Shown: positions 42,948 to 54,000 of the stretch, in pieces
How the letters are laid out: each line of letters starts with the position of its first letter
Position numbering within the stretch: the first letter of the stretch is position 1
DNA from: Eubacteriales bacterium
GTDB lineage: Bacteria > Bacillota > Clostridia > Lachnospirales > Lachnospiraceae
Assembly (NCBI GenBank): GCA_030536855.1
Contig: JAUNPK010000017.1
Coordinates: 1 to 64,000 of the forward strand
DNA: 64,000 nt
Reading direction: 5' to 3'
Translations under genes and position numbers: made by a program
Notes under the pieces: model-generated
The model's database searches: none
What the model was told of the DNA's origin: nothing
The model's input: the letters and a program-made list of their open reading frames with translations, nothing else

Positions 42948-43865
42948 TTAATTATCTGATTCATAAAACATTTTTTCCGGAATTAATAAACCGTCTTCAT
43001 ATCTGTAAATACCTGTAAACACACCGAGGGAATCGTATAGTCTGATTTTTTCAATTTCTGACACATTTTCAAAATCACAATTTTCCAGACTACCAATTTC
43101 AAGTTTTCCACCGTTATGAAGCAATATATCAAATGCTTTCTTTGAATATGCTTTTGGATACTCGCAAAACACTTCATCAACAGGTTTAACAAAGTTTCCT
43201 ATTTCACCTTTTAAAACACTGGCAGCAATCTGATTCAAGGTTAAAGTATCATCAATAAAAAAATCCCCCACCCTTGTTCTTTTAAGTTCCTTCATGCATG
43301 CACCGCATCCTAATTTTCTGCCTATATCATCGCACAGTGATCTTATATATGTTCCTTTAGAACAATCCACTGTCATTGTTACAGTTTTCACTTTTCCGTC
43401 CAAATCAATATCATTAATCCTTATAGAATCGATCTTGACTTTTCTTGGTTTTCTTTCTATTTCTTTACCTTCTCTTGCCAGTTCATAAAGTTTTTTTCCA
43501 CCAACCTTAATAGCAGAATACATAGGTGGAACCTGCTCATATTCTCCCACAAAGGATTCACAGACATCCATAATTTCCAGTTCCGTTACATTCACTTCAC
43601 TGCTTTTGATAATATTACCTGATATATCAAGGGTATCTGTAACCGTACCCAAAAGCATAACTGTTTCATATGTTTTACCCCAGTCAGTAATCATTCCACA
43701 GAGCTTGGTTCCTTTACCAATACATACCGGAAGCACACCCACGGCATCAGGATCAAGTGTTCCTGTGTGACCTATTTTTTTCATATGAAGAATTCCTCTA
43801 AGTTTAGCCACAACATCGTGGGATGTGAATCCTTTTTCTTTATAAACATTAATTATTCCGTTCAT
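42948..43865 (-). CDS. truB: tRNA pseudouridine-55 synthase TruB
   Basis: 305 residues. It forms pseudouridine 55 in the tRNA T-loop. The catalytic aspartate lies in KIGHTGTLDPDAVGVLPVCIG (about 31-51, GTLDPxAxGVLP); YEQVPPMYSAIKVGGKKLYELAREG (about 119-143) and GTYIRSLCDDIGRKLG are further motifs. A PUA-like C-terminus is present. It overlaps the end of nrnA by 17 bases. Confidence 0.95.
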   Translation of the reverse strand: MNGIINVYKEKGFTSHDVVAKLRGILHMKKIGHTGTLDPDAVGVLPVCIGKGTKLCGMITDWGKTYETVMLLGTVTDTLDISGNIIKSSEVNVTELEIMDVCESFVGEYEQVPPMYSAIKVGGKKLYELAREGKEIERKPRKVKIDSIRINDIDLDGKVKTVTMTVDCSKGTYIRSLCDDIGRKLGCGACMKELKRTRVGDFFIDDTLTLNQIAASVLKGEIGNFVKPVDEVFCEYPKAYSKKAFDILLHNGGKLEIGSLENCDFENVSEIEKIRLYDSLGVFTGIYRYEDGLLIPEKMFYESDN

Positions 43866-44802
43866 ACTGTTCTTCTATCATTTCACCTATCTTATTAATA
43901 AGGTCATATATAGTTCCACGGGCAGTGAAACCTGCGGCTCTCACATGTCCTCCACCACCAAATGCAACTGCAATTTTGCTGACATCAATAAATTTTTTAC
44001 TTCTCATACTTACCTTGTGTTCATTTTCACCACAGTCATACATAAGTATAGCAACTTCAACACCTTCTGTAAGTCTAAGCTGTTCTATTATTCCACCCAG
44101 CTCTTTTCCTGTAACTCCATAAAAATCCATTTCCTCTTTTGTTACATTTGAGAAAATACATTTTCCATCATAGAACAAAACACTTTCAAGAAGCGCTCTT
44201 CCCAATATCTGATTCTGAATATATGTTTTCTTATAAAAGCTGTTATCAATAATATCAGAATAATCTATACCCATAGCCATCATCTTTCCTGCTATAGTCA
44301 TAGTTTTTAAAGACGTACAGCTGTATTTAAAGACACCTGTATCATGAATAATTCCTGTGTAAATACATTCTGCAATATTCTTATCAATCTTATCCTCGTC
44401 AAAAGTCTCATATAAAACCTCACAGGTCGAACTTGCCTCTGGTTTCACAAGGTTTTGTTGTGCAAACTGATTATTACTTACATGATGATCTATACAAATT
44501 GTCTTTTTTGCATTATTAAAACAACTGATAAACGGTTCAATTCTGTCACTTGAGCTACAATCCAACACAAAAAACAAATCAAATATCTTATCTTCCGGAA
44601 TGTTTTTAATATCATTAAAGCCTTTAAGATAAGAAAACTCTACTCCCGGCTGTTCAAGATAAACATTTACATCAACCTCAGGAAGATTGAGTCTTATATA
44701 ATTATATAAAGCAAGAGTTGAGCTTGTACAATCGCCATCCGGACGTACATGCCCTGTAATACCTACAACGTTGCAGCCTTTCAATTCTTCAATAATATTC
44801 AT
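43849..44802 (-). CDS. nrnA: DHH/DHHA1 phosphoesterase NrnA (nano-RNase/pAp phosphatase)
   Basis: 317 residues. It degrades 2-5 base oligoribonucleotides and 3',5'-pAp. DHH motifs: GHVRPDGDCTSSTLAL, FVLDCSSSDRIEP, CIDHHVSNNQFAQ (the DHH), and TGIIHDTGVFKYSCT; the DHHA1 glycine motif is FGGGGHVRAAGFTARG at the C-terminus. I start at ATG 44802, five bases after GGAG; an in-frame GTG at 44808 overlaps the ribosome site. Confidence 0.93.
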   Translation of the reverse strand: MNIIEELKGCNVVGITGHVRPDGDCTSSTLALYNYIRLNLPEVDVNVYLEQPGVEFSYLKGFNDIKNIPEDKIFDLFFVLDCSSSDRIEPFISCFNNAKKTICIDHHVSNNQFAQQNLVKPEASSTCEVLYETFDEDKIDKNIAECIYTGIIHDTGVFKYSCTSLKTMTIAGKMMAMGIDYSDIIDNSFYKKTYIQNQILGRALLESVLFYDGKCIFSNVTKEEMDFYGVTGKELGGIIEQLRLTEGVEVAILMYDCGENEHKVSMRSKKFIDVSKIAVAFGGGGHVRAAGFTARGTIYDLINKIGEMIEEQYERNN

Positions 44803-44847
44803 ATTCACTCCATTTCCTCACCTATGTGAATACTATTCACGGGAATT

Positions 44848-45237
44848 TTATGATTCTTCCTCAGTTTCTACATGATTCTCACTGTCTTTTTGAGTTACTT
44901 CATCTATAAGTTTTGACATATTAATGCCATATTCAATTGATTGATCAAGAATAAACCTAATCTCCGGCGTATTTCTTAAATTAACCGTTTTGGCAAGCTG
45001 ATGTCTTATAAAACCTTCAGCACTCTTTAATCCCGCAATTGTATCTTTCTGTGACTGTTCGTCACCTAGAACACTAATATAAGCTTTACAGGTCTTAAGA
45101 TCCGGTGCAACTTCAACTGAAACAACAGAAGTCATCGGATTAATTCTCGGATCCTTTATCTCACCGCGGATAATATTACTTAATTCTTTTAAAACTTCAC
45201 CATTAATTCTGGTGTTCTTTACACTGTTTTTACGCAT
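44848..45237 (-). CDS. rbfA: Ribosome-binding factor A
   Basis: 129 residues. A KH-fold maturation factor for the 16S 5' end. IIRGEIKDPRINPMTSVVSVEV (about 22-43) and LKTCKAYISVLG are family blocks; the C-terminus is acidic. Between infB and nrnA as usual. Confidence 0.94.
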   Translation of the reverse strand: MRKNSVKNTRINGEVLKELSNIIRGEIKDPRINPMTSVVSVEVAPDLKTCKAYISVLGDEQSQKDTIAGLKSAEGFIRHQLAKTVNLRNTPEIRFILDQSIEYGINMSKLIDEVTQKDSENHVETEEES

Positions 45238-45290
45238 TATTTTCCACCTTTATATTCCAGATTAAAGGAATCAAGATAAGCCTAAAAGGC

Positions 45291-47864
45291 TTATCTTGGA
45301 ACCTCAACCATAATATGAGCTTCTACTATATCGCCTTCCTGAATGTCTCCGAAACCTTCAAATACCATACCACACTCAGTTCCGGCTTTAACCTCTTTAA
45401 CTTCATCTTTAAAGTGCTTAAGAGTAGCAATAGGTCCTTCAAAAATTTTCTCTCCATCTCTTGAAATGCGTACGGTTGAATCCTTTGTAACTCTTCCCTC
45501 AGTAACAATAGCGCCGGCAATATTACCTACTCCGGAAGCCTTAAATATCTGTCTGATTTCTGCAGTACCAATAACCTTTTCCTCATAAATAGGTTCAAGC
45601 ATACCCTTAAGAGCAGCTTCAACATCCTCGATTGCATTATAAATAACGCTATATAATCTTAAATCAACCTTTTCTCTCTCAGCAACAATTCTTGCCTGGT
45701 TATCAGGTTTAACATTAAATCCAATTATAATAGCATTAGATGCAGATGCAAGAACCACGTCGGATTCATTAATATTACCAACGCCGCCATGAATAACCTT
45801 AACTATTACCTCTTCATTAGAAAGCTTTACAAGACTCTGCTTAACAGCCTCAACCGAACCTTGCACATCGGCCTTGATAATAAGGTCAAGTTCCTTCATA
45901 TTACCTGCCTGAATCTGTTCAAATAAAGCATCAAGAGAAACTTTATGCTTGGTGTCATCAAGAAGCTTTTTCTTTCCTTCTGCAATAAATGTATCAGCTA
46001 CATTTCTTGCTTCTTTCTCGTTATCCATAGCCATAATAATTTCACCTGCATTAGGTACATCATTAAGACCAAGTATCTCTACAGGCATAGAAGGAGTTGC
46101 TTCTTTAACCCTGCGGCCCTTATCATCAATCATGGCTCTTATTTTACCAAAGCATGAACCTGCTGCCACAGCATCTCCCACCTTAAGAGTACCCTTCTGA
46201 ACAAGGATTGTAGCAACCGGACCACGTCCCTTATCAAGCTCAGCCTCTATAACAATACCTCTTGCCTTACGGTTAGGATTTGCTTTAAGCTCATTAACTT
46301 CAGCTGTAAGAAGAATCATTTCAAGGAGTTCATCTATACCTTCCTTAGTACGGGCAGATACAGGTACAAATGTTGTTGAACCACCCCAGTCTGCTGCAAT
46401 AAGCTCATATTCTGTAAGCTCCTGCTTGACCTTCTCAATATTAGCATTAGGTTTATCAATCTTATTAACAGCAACAATAATCTCTACTCCTGCTGCCTTA
46501 GCATGATTAATAGCCTCTATAGTCTGTGGCATTACGCCATCATCAGCAGCTACAACAAGGATAGCAATATCTGTTGACTGTGCTCCACGCATACGCATAG
46601 CTGTAAATGCCTCGTGTCCAGGTGTATCAAGGAATGTGATTGACTGCCCGTCTACATCAACAGTATAAGCACCTATCTTCTGAGTTATACCTCCTGACTC
46701 CTTAGCTGTTACATGTGTTTCTCTAATAGCATCAAGTAAAGAAGTTTTACCATGATCTACGTGTCCCATTACACATACAACAGGTGGTCTTGGTACAAGA
46801 GTCTCTTCTGCTTCTTCATCTTCCTTAAGAAGCTCTGCAATAACATCAATCTTTTCTTCATGATCACATATACAGTTAAACTCAAGCGCAATTTCTTCAG
46901 CCACATCATAATCTATCTCTTCATTGATAGTTACAACCTTACCCTGAAGGAAAAGCTTCTTAACAATTGCTGATGGCTGAACTTTCATCTTATCAGCAAG
47001 TTCCTTAATTGTAAGTGTATCCGGAAGAATAAGCTGTTTAATTGTCTCCTCTTCCTTCTTCTCCTGCTTTACCGGAACTTTCTTTTCTAACTTGCTGTTT
47101 GCAAACTTAAGATTCTCTTTTGAATCATTATCTCTTTTTCTGTCATTTTTTCTGTTGTCATTTTTCTTTGAAGATGGTCTTCTTGAATCAGGCTTTGTCT
47201 CAAACAGGAAATCATCTTTAGGTGATTGTGACTGTCTGTCATTTCTTCTCTGGCCGCCAAAATCCTGACCGTCAGAATTCTTTCTAAAACCGCCCTGATT
47301 GTCTTTATTCTGGAAACCACCCTGACCATTACGATCATTTCTATATCCGCCCTGGCCGTTTCTGTCATTTCTAAATCCGCCATTCTGGTTATCTCTGTTC
47401 TGGTATCCACCCTGGCCATTTCGGTCATTTCTATATCCGCCCTGACTGTTACGATCGTTTCTATAACCACCATTTTGGTTATTTCTGTCTCTTCCATCAT
47501 TTCTTGAGCTGTTCTGTGGAAAATATACCTGAGATATATGTTTCTTTTCCCCTTCACCTGAAGGTTTTATATCAGCTTCTTTTGGCTTTTTTGCAGAATT
47601 TTCCTTCTGTGTAGATGTTGCAGTTACATCATTACTCTTTACCTGTGGTCTTTCATTTTTTACAACAGGTTCAGACTTTGATTTATCTGTCTTTTCTTCC
47701 ACAGTATCAGCTCCACCAAATTTCTTTCTAACTGCTGCTATTTCAGTTTCTCCAAGACCACTCATTGTAGAATACTTTTTCTCATCATTGCTAAGCATAT
47801 CAGTAATATCTTTTGTCTTTATTCCTAATTCTTTTGCTAACTCATGAACTCTCATATTTGCCAT
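45291..47864 (-). CDS. infB: Translation initiation factor IF-2
   Basis: 857 residues. GTPase that brings initiator tRNA to the 30S subunit. An N-terminal IF2-N domain (1-50), a long low-complexity region (50-255) rich in N, G, R and D that includes about seven ten-residue repeats (132-200), a second IF2-N domain (about 270-320), then the G domain with [14 protein letters not shown] (about 367), DTPGHEAF and NKIDKPNAN, followed by domains II-IV. The start has aaagaggttaa. Confidence 0.96.
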   Translation of the reverse strand: MANMRVHELAKELGIKTKDITDMLSNDEKKYSTMSGLGETEIAAVRKKFGGADTVEEKTDKSKSEPVVKNERPQVKSNDVTATSTQKENSAKKPKEADIKPSGEGEKKHISQVYFPQNSSRNDGRDRNNQNGGYRNDRNSQGGYRNDRNGQGGYQNRDNQNGGFRNDRNGQGGYRNDRNGQGGFQNKDNQGGFRKNSDGQDFGGQRRNDRQSQSPKDDFLFETKPDSRRPSSKKNDNRKNDRKRDNDSKENLKFANSKLEKKVPVKQEKKEEETIKQLILPDTLTIKELADKMKVQPSAIVKKLFLQGKVVTINEEIDYDVAEEIALEFNCICDHEEKIDVIAELLKEDEEAEETLVPRPPVVCVMGHVDHGKTSLLDAIRETHVTAKESGGITQKIGAYTVDVDGQSITFLDTPGHEAFTAMRMRGAQSTDIAILVVAADDGVMPQTIEAINHAKAAGVEIIVAVNKIDKPNANIEKVKQELTEYELIAADWGGSTTFVPVSARTKEGIDELLEMILLTAEVNELKANPNRKARGIVIEAELDKGRGPVATILVQKGTLKVGDAVAAGSCFGKIRAMIDDKGRRVKEATPSMPVEILGLNDVPNAGEIIMAMDNEKEARNVADTFIAEGKKKLLDDTKHKVSLDALFEQIQAGNMKELDLIIKADVQGSVEAVKQSLVKLSNEEVIVKVIHGGVGNINESDVVLASASNAIIIGFNVKPDNQARIVAEREKVDLRLYSVIYNAIEDVEAALKGMLEPIYEEKVIGTAEIRQIFKASGVGNIAGAIVTEGRVTKDSTVRISRDGEKIFEGPIATLKHFKDEVKEVKAGTECGMVFEGFGDIQEGDIVEAHIMVEVPR
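47265..47471 (-). repeat. Thirty-base tandem repeat inside infB
   Basis: Codes for seven imperfect units of about ten residues, consensus [10 protein letters not shown] with variants [10 protein letters not shown] and GGFQNKDNQ (IF-2 residues 132-200). Disordered N-terminal stretches are normal in IF-2, but this regular repeat could change length between strains. Confidence 0.8.
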
Positions 47865-47904
47865 TTAACCTCTTTTCCAATAATCACAATGATTATTCTA
47901 ACCC

Positions 47905-48207
47905 TTATTTAAAATGCTTCTCGATACTATTCTTGAATCCTTCATCAAGGATTGCGAGTGATGCTCTGAACTGTTTACCTATTGCATGCCCTAATTCTTC
48001 TTTATCGCTGAAAAAATATATAGGAACATTATAATAAGCACACATATTCCTAAAAGACTTTTTAGTATTGTCTGATGAATCATCTGCAACTATTACCATA
48101 TAAGCCATACGTTTCTTTACAGCTTTCTCCGTAGCAAATTCTCCACTTGCAACCTTACCGGCTTTCATTGCCATACCTATCATGGATAAAGCTTTTTTAT
48201 TGTCCAA
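47905..48207 (-). CDS. ylxQ: L7Ae-family ribosomal protein YlxQ
   Basis: 100 residues. L7Ae/L30e fold with ALSMIGMAMKAGKVASGEFATEKAVKK and VIVADDSSDNTKKSF, likely binding a kink-turn RNA. The start is TTG at 48207 after ggagatgaataatc; it overlaps ylxR by 11 bases. Usual place between ylxR and infB. Confidence 0.88.
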   Translation of the reverse strand: MDNKKALSMIGMAMKAGKVASGEFATEKAVKKRMAYMVIVADDSSDNTKKSFRNMCAYYNVPIYFFSDKEELGHAIGKQFRASLAILDEGFKNSIEKHFK

Positions 48208-48472
48208 GATTATTCATCTCCTTTTCCAGATTATCATAAACACTCTTATCTATAGCCGTCTTAAAAGAACGTTCCAGTCCTTTATTCTTTACAGCTTTTT
48301 TCAGGCACATAGGATCCGGACAAATATAAGCTCCCCTTCCGTTTTTCTTTCCTGTTGTGTCTATAATAACTTCATTATCCTGTGTCTTCAATATGCGAAT
48401 AAGATCCTTCTTATTCTTCATTTCATTGCATCCAACACATTGTCTTTGTGGAATCTTTTTAATACCTGCCAA
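48197..48472 (-). CDS. ylxR: YlxR (RnpM) family RNA-binding protein
   Basis: 91 residues. RQCVGCNEMKNKKDLIRI near the start and GRGAYICPDPMCLKKAVKNKGLERSF are the family motifs. In Bacillus subtilis the protein has been reported to bind RNase P RNA. I place the start at TTG 48472, eight bases after gaggag; the upstream GTG at 48481 overlaps that site. Confidence 0.88.
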   Translation of the reverse strand: MAGIKKIPQRQCVGCNEMKNKKDLIRILKTQDNEVIIDTTGKKNGRGAYICPDPMCLKKAVKNKGLERSFKTAIDKSVYDNLEKEMNNLGQ

Positions 48473-48493
48473 ATGTATCACTCCTCAAAAATA

Positions 48494-49687
48494 TTATTCT
48501 TCACTAACATCATCAGAGGCTGCATCATATTCTTCATTATCAACATCTTCTGAAATCACCAATTCATCATCTGAATACTCAACTACTGAATAATATTCAT
48601 CTTCAAATACTTCTGCATCTGCTTCACTCTTAATATCTATTCCATATCCTGTAAGCTTAGCTGCAAGTCTTACATTCTGTCCTGACTTACCAATTGCCAA
48701 TGATAACTGCTGTTCAGATACAACAATCTTTGCTTTCTTTTCTTCTTCATCTGCCATTGCTGAAACTACCTTAGCCGGACTCAATGCATTTACAATTAAC
48801 TGAGCAGGATTGTCATCCCATTCAACAATATCAATCTGTTCATTTCCAAGTTCGTTAACAATATTCTTAACTCTTGCACCATTAATACCTACGCAGGCAC
48901 CTACCGGGTCAATATGCTGAATATTAGCCTTTACTGCCATTTTAGTTCTTGAACCAGCCTCTCTTGCGATAGCCATAATCTCAACGGTGCCTTCTTTAAT
49001 CTCTGTAACTTCCTCTTCGAAAAGTTTCTTTACCAACTCCTGAGATTTTCTTGAAATCTTAATAGAAGGTCCTGTCTTATCTTTGTTGGCGACACTGACA
49101 ACATAAACCTTAATTCTGTCTCCGCTCTTAAATTCTTTATCCTGAAAATTTTCATCCTTTTTAAGAGTTGCCTGTGTTCTTCCAAGATCAACAACGACAT
49201 CACCATTCTCATTGATTCTTTGTACTACACCAGTAACAAGTTCTTTTTCCTTAGAATGGAATTCCCTGTATAAAGCATCCTTTTCCTGTTCTCTTATTGT
49301 CTGAACAATTGTATTCTTTGCATTCTTTGCTGCTTTTCTTGAAAACTCCTCTGATTTCACTTCAATAGTAACAACATCACCAATCTGGCAATCCGGCTTA
49401 ATCTTTCTTGCATCTTCCAATGCGATTTCAGTTCCTGACACATATTTTTCTTTCTTCTTATCCTGTCTATTCTCAGGAATTTGTACCTCTTCAACTACAG
49501 TTCTGTCTGAATAAATGTGAAACTCTCCGGTAGTTCTATCAAGTTCTACCCTTCCGTTATCCGCCTTATCGAACTCTGTCTTATATTCATCCATAAGAGA
49601 TTTTTCAATAGCATCAAGCATAATCTCTTTGCTAATACCATTCTCCTTCTCCAATGCATCAAGTGCCATTATTAATTCCTTATTCAT
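48494..49687 (-). CDS. nusA: Transcription termination/antitermination factor NusA
   Basis: 397 residues. N-terminal polymerase-binding domain (ALDALEKENGISKEIMLDAIEKSL), S1 domain (about 133-200, GVVQRINENGDVVVDLG), and two KH domains (DPVGACVGINGARVKNIVNEL and LSLAIGKSGQNVRLAAKLTG). It ends in a short acidic tail, as in Firmicutes, without the proteobacterial AR repeats. Start at 49687, given by tggaggatgta; four codons further up there is no site. Confidence 0.95.
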   Translation of the reverse strand: MNKELIMALDALEKENGISKEIMLDAIEKSLMDEYKTEFDKADNGRVELDRTTGEFHIYSDRTVVEEVQIPENRQDKKKEKYVSGTEIALEDARKIKPDCQIGDVVTIEVKSEEFSRKAAKNAKNTIVQTIREQEKDALYREFHSKEKELVTGVVQRINENGDVVVDLGRTQATLKKDENFQDKEFKSGDRIKVYVVSVANKDKTGPSIKISRKSQELVKKLFEEEVTEIKEGTVEIMAIAREAGSRTKMAVKANIQHIDPVGACVGINGARVKNIVNELGNEQIDIVEWDDNPAQLIVNALSPAKVVSAMADEEEKKAKIVVSEQQLSLAIGKSGQNVRLAAKLTGYGIDIKSEADAEVFEDEYYSVVEYSDDELVISEDVDNEEYDAASDDVSEE

Positions 49688-49728
49688 TACATCCTCCATT
49701 CTACTGCTGTGCAGTATCGTATTTTAAT

Positions 49729-50199
49729 TTAAAATTCATCAACAAAAGCCCATCTTATCATTGCAAGATTGCTTCTTTCTATTATCATTTCCTTATCATC
49801 AACCATGATAACAACATTATCTTTATCATATTCCTTTAAGATACCTGTATATTCCTTCTTGTTATCAACAGTCTTGTAAAGTTTTACATCAATCAACTTT
49901 CCTATGCTTTTAGCATAATCCTTTTCTCTCTTTAATGGTCTCATAAGTCCCGGAGAACTAACTTCAAAAATATACTGGTCATCAATATAATCTTCCCTGT
50001 CCAGGATTTCATTGAATTCCCTGCTCACATTCTGACAATCATCAATTGTAACTCCGCCCTCTTTATCAATGTAGACCCTGAGATACCAGTCACTTCCCTC
50101 CTTGACATATTCCACATCAAAAAGTTCAAGGTTATTTGCTTCGATAATTGGTTTAATCAGCTGTTCTGTTTTAGCCTCATAATCTTCCCTTTTTCCCAT
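49729..50199 (-). CDS. rimP: Ribosome maturation factor RimP
   Basis: 156 residues. NLELFDVEYVKEGSDWYLRVYID and YIFEVSSPGLMRPLKREKDY are the family signatures. Needed for 30S assembly. First gene of the nusA-infB operon; ATG after aaaggtagagataatc. Confidence 0.94.
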   Translation of the reverse strand: MGKREDYEAKTEQLIKPIIEANNLELFDVEYVKEGSDWYLRVYIDKEGGVTIDDCQNVSREFNEILDREDYIDDQYIFEVSSPGLMRPLKREKDYAKSIGKLIDVKLYKTVDNKKEYTGILKEYDKDNVVIMVDDKEMIIERSNLAMIRWAFVDEF

Positions 50200-50248
50200 G
50201 ATTATCTCTACCTTTCATAATATTCAGTTTTAGTTCCATGCATAAACG

Positions 50249-50275
50249 AAAGAGTGGACATAATGCCCACTCTTT
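50249..50275 (-). terminator. Hairpin between tRNA-Glu and rimP
   Basis: AAAGAGTGG (50249-50257) pairs with CCACTCTTT (50267-50275), loop of nine. Only a weak T stretch follows, so it may end or process the tRNA transcript while letting some polymerase pass into rimP. Confidence 0.5.
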
Positions 50276-50296
50276 AAAATCGAATATAACACAGAA

Positions 50297-50368
50297 TAGC
50301 TTGTAGGGGAGTCGAACCCCTGATTCCGCCGTGAGAGGGCGGCGTCTTAACCACTTGACCAACAAGCC
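50297..50368 (-). tRNA. tRNA-Glu (anticodon CTC)
   Basis: 72 bases, cloverleaf complete: acceptor GGCTTGT/ACAAGCT (first pair G-U), D-arm with TGGTCAAGTGGTTAA, anticodon stem CCGCC/GGCGG with loop CTCTCAC giving CTC, and T-arm AGGGG-TTCGACT-CCCCT. The discriminator is A; CCA is not encoded. It has its own strong promoter and is followed by the rimP operon. Confidence 0.93.
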
Positions 50369-50398
50369 ATTATACTTGCGCACGCAAAGTACTTGATA

Positions 50399-50427
50399 AT
50401 AATATACTCACATATACAATTTGTCAA
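50399..50427 (-). promoter_or_regulatory. Promoter of tRNA-Glu
   Basis: Perfect TTGACA (50422-50427), 17-base spacer, TATTAT (50399-50404) on the minus strand, about 30 bases before the tRNA. It may also feed the rimP operon. Confidence 0.8.
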
Positions 50428-50510
50428 GCACATTTTTAATTTTTTATCTCATTTTATATTTTTCCCATTTTAAAATGAGTAATTTTAAAATGCGTGCACA
50501 AATTTTTTAT

Positions 50511-50987
50511 TTATGCAAAATGAAATATTGCCGTAAACAAACCGGCTGATGCCACACCCATGATGATACCAGCAAGAAGGACTCCACAAAGGACTGCTAT
50601 TACGCTCTTCTTAAATCCCATATCAAGAAAACTTGCTGCTAATGTACCGGTCCATGCACCTGTTCCCGGGATAGGAATTCCCACGAACAAAAGAAGTGCA
50701 ATAAACAAACCTGAACCAGCTTTTTCTTTCAGCTTTGCGCCACCCTTATGCCCTTTTTCTATACAGAATGTAAAAAATTTGCCAATATATTTCTTATCAC
50801 AGCCCCATTCAAGGACTTTTCTTGCAAACAGATAAATTATAGGTACCGGTATCATATTTCCAATAATGCACACTATATAAGACTGTATCAAGGGAAGCTG
50901 AAATCCTTGGGAAATAGGTACCGCTACTCGAAGTTCTAGCAAAGGAACCATTGAAACCAAAAAACATATAAGATACTTTTTAAGCAT
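50511..50987 (-). CDS. Small multidrug-export family membrane protein (COG2426)
   Basis: 158 residues with four to five hydrophobic segments. Blocks VSMVPLLELRVAVPISQGF, GNMIPVPIIYLFARKVL and FVGIPIPGTGAWTGTLAA are typical of the COG2426 family, distantly like DedA/SNARE-associated transporters. The export role is a database name without direct proof. Start at 50987, given by atggagattt. Confidence 0.85.
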   Translation of the reverse strand: MLKKYLICFLVSMVPLLELRVAVPISQGFQLPLIQSYIVCIIGNMIPVPIIYLFARKVLEWGCDKKYIGKFFTFCIEKGHKGGAKLKEKAGSGLFIALLLFVGIPIPGTGAWTGTLAASFLDMGFKKSVIAVLCGVLLAGIIMGVASAGLFTAIFHFA

Positions 50988-51054
50988 AAATCTCCATTCC
51001 ACCGCACAACACGGTAATTATAATCTTAATTGCTAAGGCATAATACCATTATTT

Positions 51055-54000
51055 TTATATTACGTCAAACAAAGATAGCTGATTACTGTCCGCCATACCA
51101 TTAAGCAATCCAAGATCGGAAAGCTTTTCAATAACCGTCTGTCCTATTTTTGCACGCTGCCTTAAATCATCTTTTGACAGAAATTCTCCATCCCTTGCTG
51201 CTATTTCAATTGATTCACCTGCTGACTCACCAACTTTAGCAATAACTTTAAAGGAAGGCATTATCTTACCGTCAATTATCTGGAAAGTTCTGGCTTTAGC
51301 CTTATATATGTCGATAGGGACAAACTCAAAGCCTCTAGCATACATTTCCTGCACTATACGCATATCCTTAAGTTCATCCTCTTCAACTTTTGATATGGTT
51401 CCTGCTTCTTTTTTAGATTTATACTCATTCATAAAGTATTCCAACTTATCCCGTCCCATAGCCATCTTCTCATAATCGAAGGCATCCGCTCTTATACTGT
51501 AATAGGCACAGTAATATGCCAACGGATAAAATACTTTACAATAAGCCACTCTCCAGGCCATCATAACATAAGCTGCCGCATGAGCCTTAGGGAACATATA
51601 CTTAATCTTATTACATGACCAAATATACCAATCAGGAACACCATGTTCCTTCATTATCTGCTCCCATTCAGGAGTCAGTCCCTTGCCCTTACGCACCTTC
51701 TCCATAATGGTAAATGCCAGTTCGCTCTCAAGCCCCTTCTGGATAAGGTAAATCATAATATCATCTCTCGTACAAATAGCTGTAGAAATAGTCGCCTTGC
51801 CTTCCTTAAGCAGAGTCTCAGCATTTCCAAGCCATACATCAGTACCATGGGAAAGACCGGCTATTCTTACCAAATCAGAAAAATACTGAGGTTTGGTATC
51901 AATAAGCATCTGCATGGCAAAATCTGTACCAAATTCCGGTATTCCCAATGCTCCCAGCTTACATCCCCCAATATCCTCAGGCTTAATTCCAAGGGCTGAT
52001 GTATCCTTAAACAGAGACATTACCTCCTTAGAATCTAATGGTATCTCCAAAGGATCAATTCCTGTTAAATCCTGAAGCATACGAATCATTGTAGGGTCAA
52101 GGTGTCCCAAAATATCCAGCTTTAAAAGATTATGATCAATACTGTGATAGTCAAAATGCGTTGTTACAATTGTTGACTTCATATCATTAGCAGGGTGCTG
52201 AACAGGTGTAAAGGAATGAATCTCATCCCCTATTGGAAGCACTACAATTCCTCCCGGATGCTGTCCTGTGGTGCGTCTTATTTCCGTACATCCCTCAGCT
52301 ATTCTTTCAATTTCGCATCTTCTCTTAACCTGTTTAATTCCTGTTTTTTCAGATTTATCTTCAAAATATTTAAACACATAACCGTAAGCAGTCTTTTCCG
52401 CAACCGTACCTATTGTTCCCGCCTTGAATGTCTGTCCTTTTCCAAATATAACCTCCGTATAGGCATGAGCTTTACTTTGATATTCATTGGAAAAGTTAAG
52501 ATCAATATCCGGCTCCTTATTTCCCTTGAAACCTAAGAAGGTCTCAAAAGGTATATCAAATCCCATCTTATTAAGTTTATGTCCGCACTCAGGGCATATC
52601 TTATCCGGCATATCACATCCTGCACCACCAGCAAACGCTTTTACCTCATCAGAGTCAAAATCAACATAGAAACATTCAGGACACAGGTAATGCGGGCTCA
52701 AAGGATTAACCTCTGTAATTCCTGCCATAGTAGCTGCAAATGAGGAACCTACAGAACCTCTTGAACCAACAAGATATCCGTCATCATTAGACTTCCACAC
52801 AAGTTTCTGAGCAATTATATACATCACGGAATATCCGTTGGATATAATAGAATTAAGTTCTCTTTCAAGCCTTTCTGTTACTATCTTAGGTAACTTTGGA
52901 CCATATATTTCATGCGCTCTGTTATTGCATATATTTCTTAACATCTGATCGGAATTTTCAATAACAGGAGGTCGTTTATCCGGACGCACAGGGCTTATCT
53001 TCTCACACATGTCCATTATTTTATTGGTATTGGTAACAACTATCTCATAAGCCTTTTCGCTTCCCAGATAATCAAATTCATGTAACATCTCCTCCGTTGT
53101 ATGAAGATATAAAGGCGCCTGATTATCCGCATCATCAAAGCCTTTACCCGCCATTATAATCCTTCTGTAGACCTCGTCTTCCGGATTTAAAAAATGCACA
53201 TCACAGGTGGCAACTACAGGTTTATTAAATTTTTCTCCGTAAGAGATAACTTTCCTGTTAAGATCCCTTAAATCTTCAACACTCTTAACATAGTAGTCCT
53301 CTTTATCAATCATAAACATATTGTTGCCCACAGGCTGTACTTCAAGATAATCATAGAAATTGATAATTCTGGCAATTTCCGCTTCTGAGCGTCCGTTAAC
53401 CATAGCTCTGAACAATTCTCCGGCCTCGCAGGCACTTCCCACAATAAGTCCTTCTCTATGTTTATTTACAAGACTCTTCGGTATTTTAGGAAATCTATTG
53501 AAATACTGAAGGTGAGATGCTGATATAAGCCTGTAAAGATTAATTCTTCCCATCTCATTTGATGCAAGAATTATACAGTGATACTGATGCAGTTTTCTTA
53601 TTGATTCATCATCAAGTTTTGCCTCTTCATTAAGTTTATCCAGAGTAAATATATCTCTCTCATAAAGCATTTCCACAAGCTTAATATATATGCATGCTGT
53701 AGCCTCTGCATCATCTACCGCTCTATGATGATTTTCAAGCACAACATTAAGATGCTTTGTAAGAGTATCAAGTTTATAGTTATGAAGATTAGGAATAAGA
53801 AACTGTGACAGAAGCACCGTATCAATATAAGTTAAATCTATATCCAATCCCAGATTTTCCGCATTATGTATTATAAAACTTGTATCAAATTCAGCATTAT
53901 GGGCAACCAATACACAATCTTTGCAGAATTCAAGAAACTTAGGCAGCACCTCCTCAATTACGGGCGCGTCCATTACCATACTGTCACTTATTCCCGTAAG

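Noticed and set aside
47265..47471. Regular repeats looked like a possible CRISPR array
   Set aside because: The units are contiguous with no spacers, lie in the infB frame and code for a ten-residue repeat.
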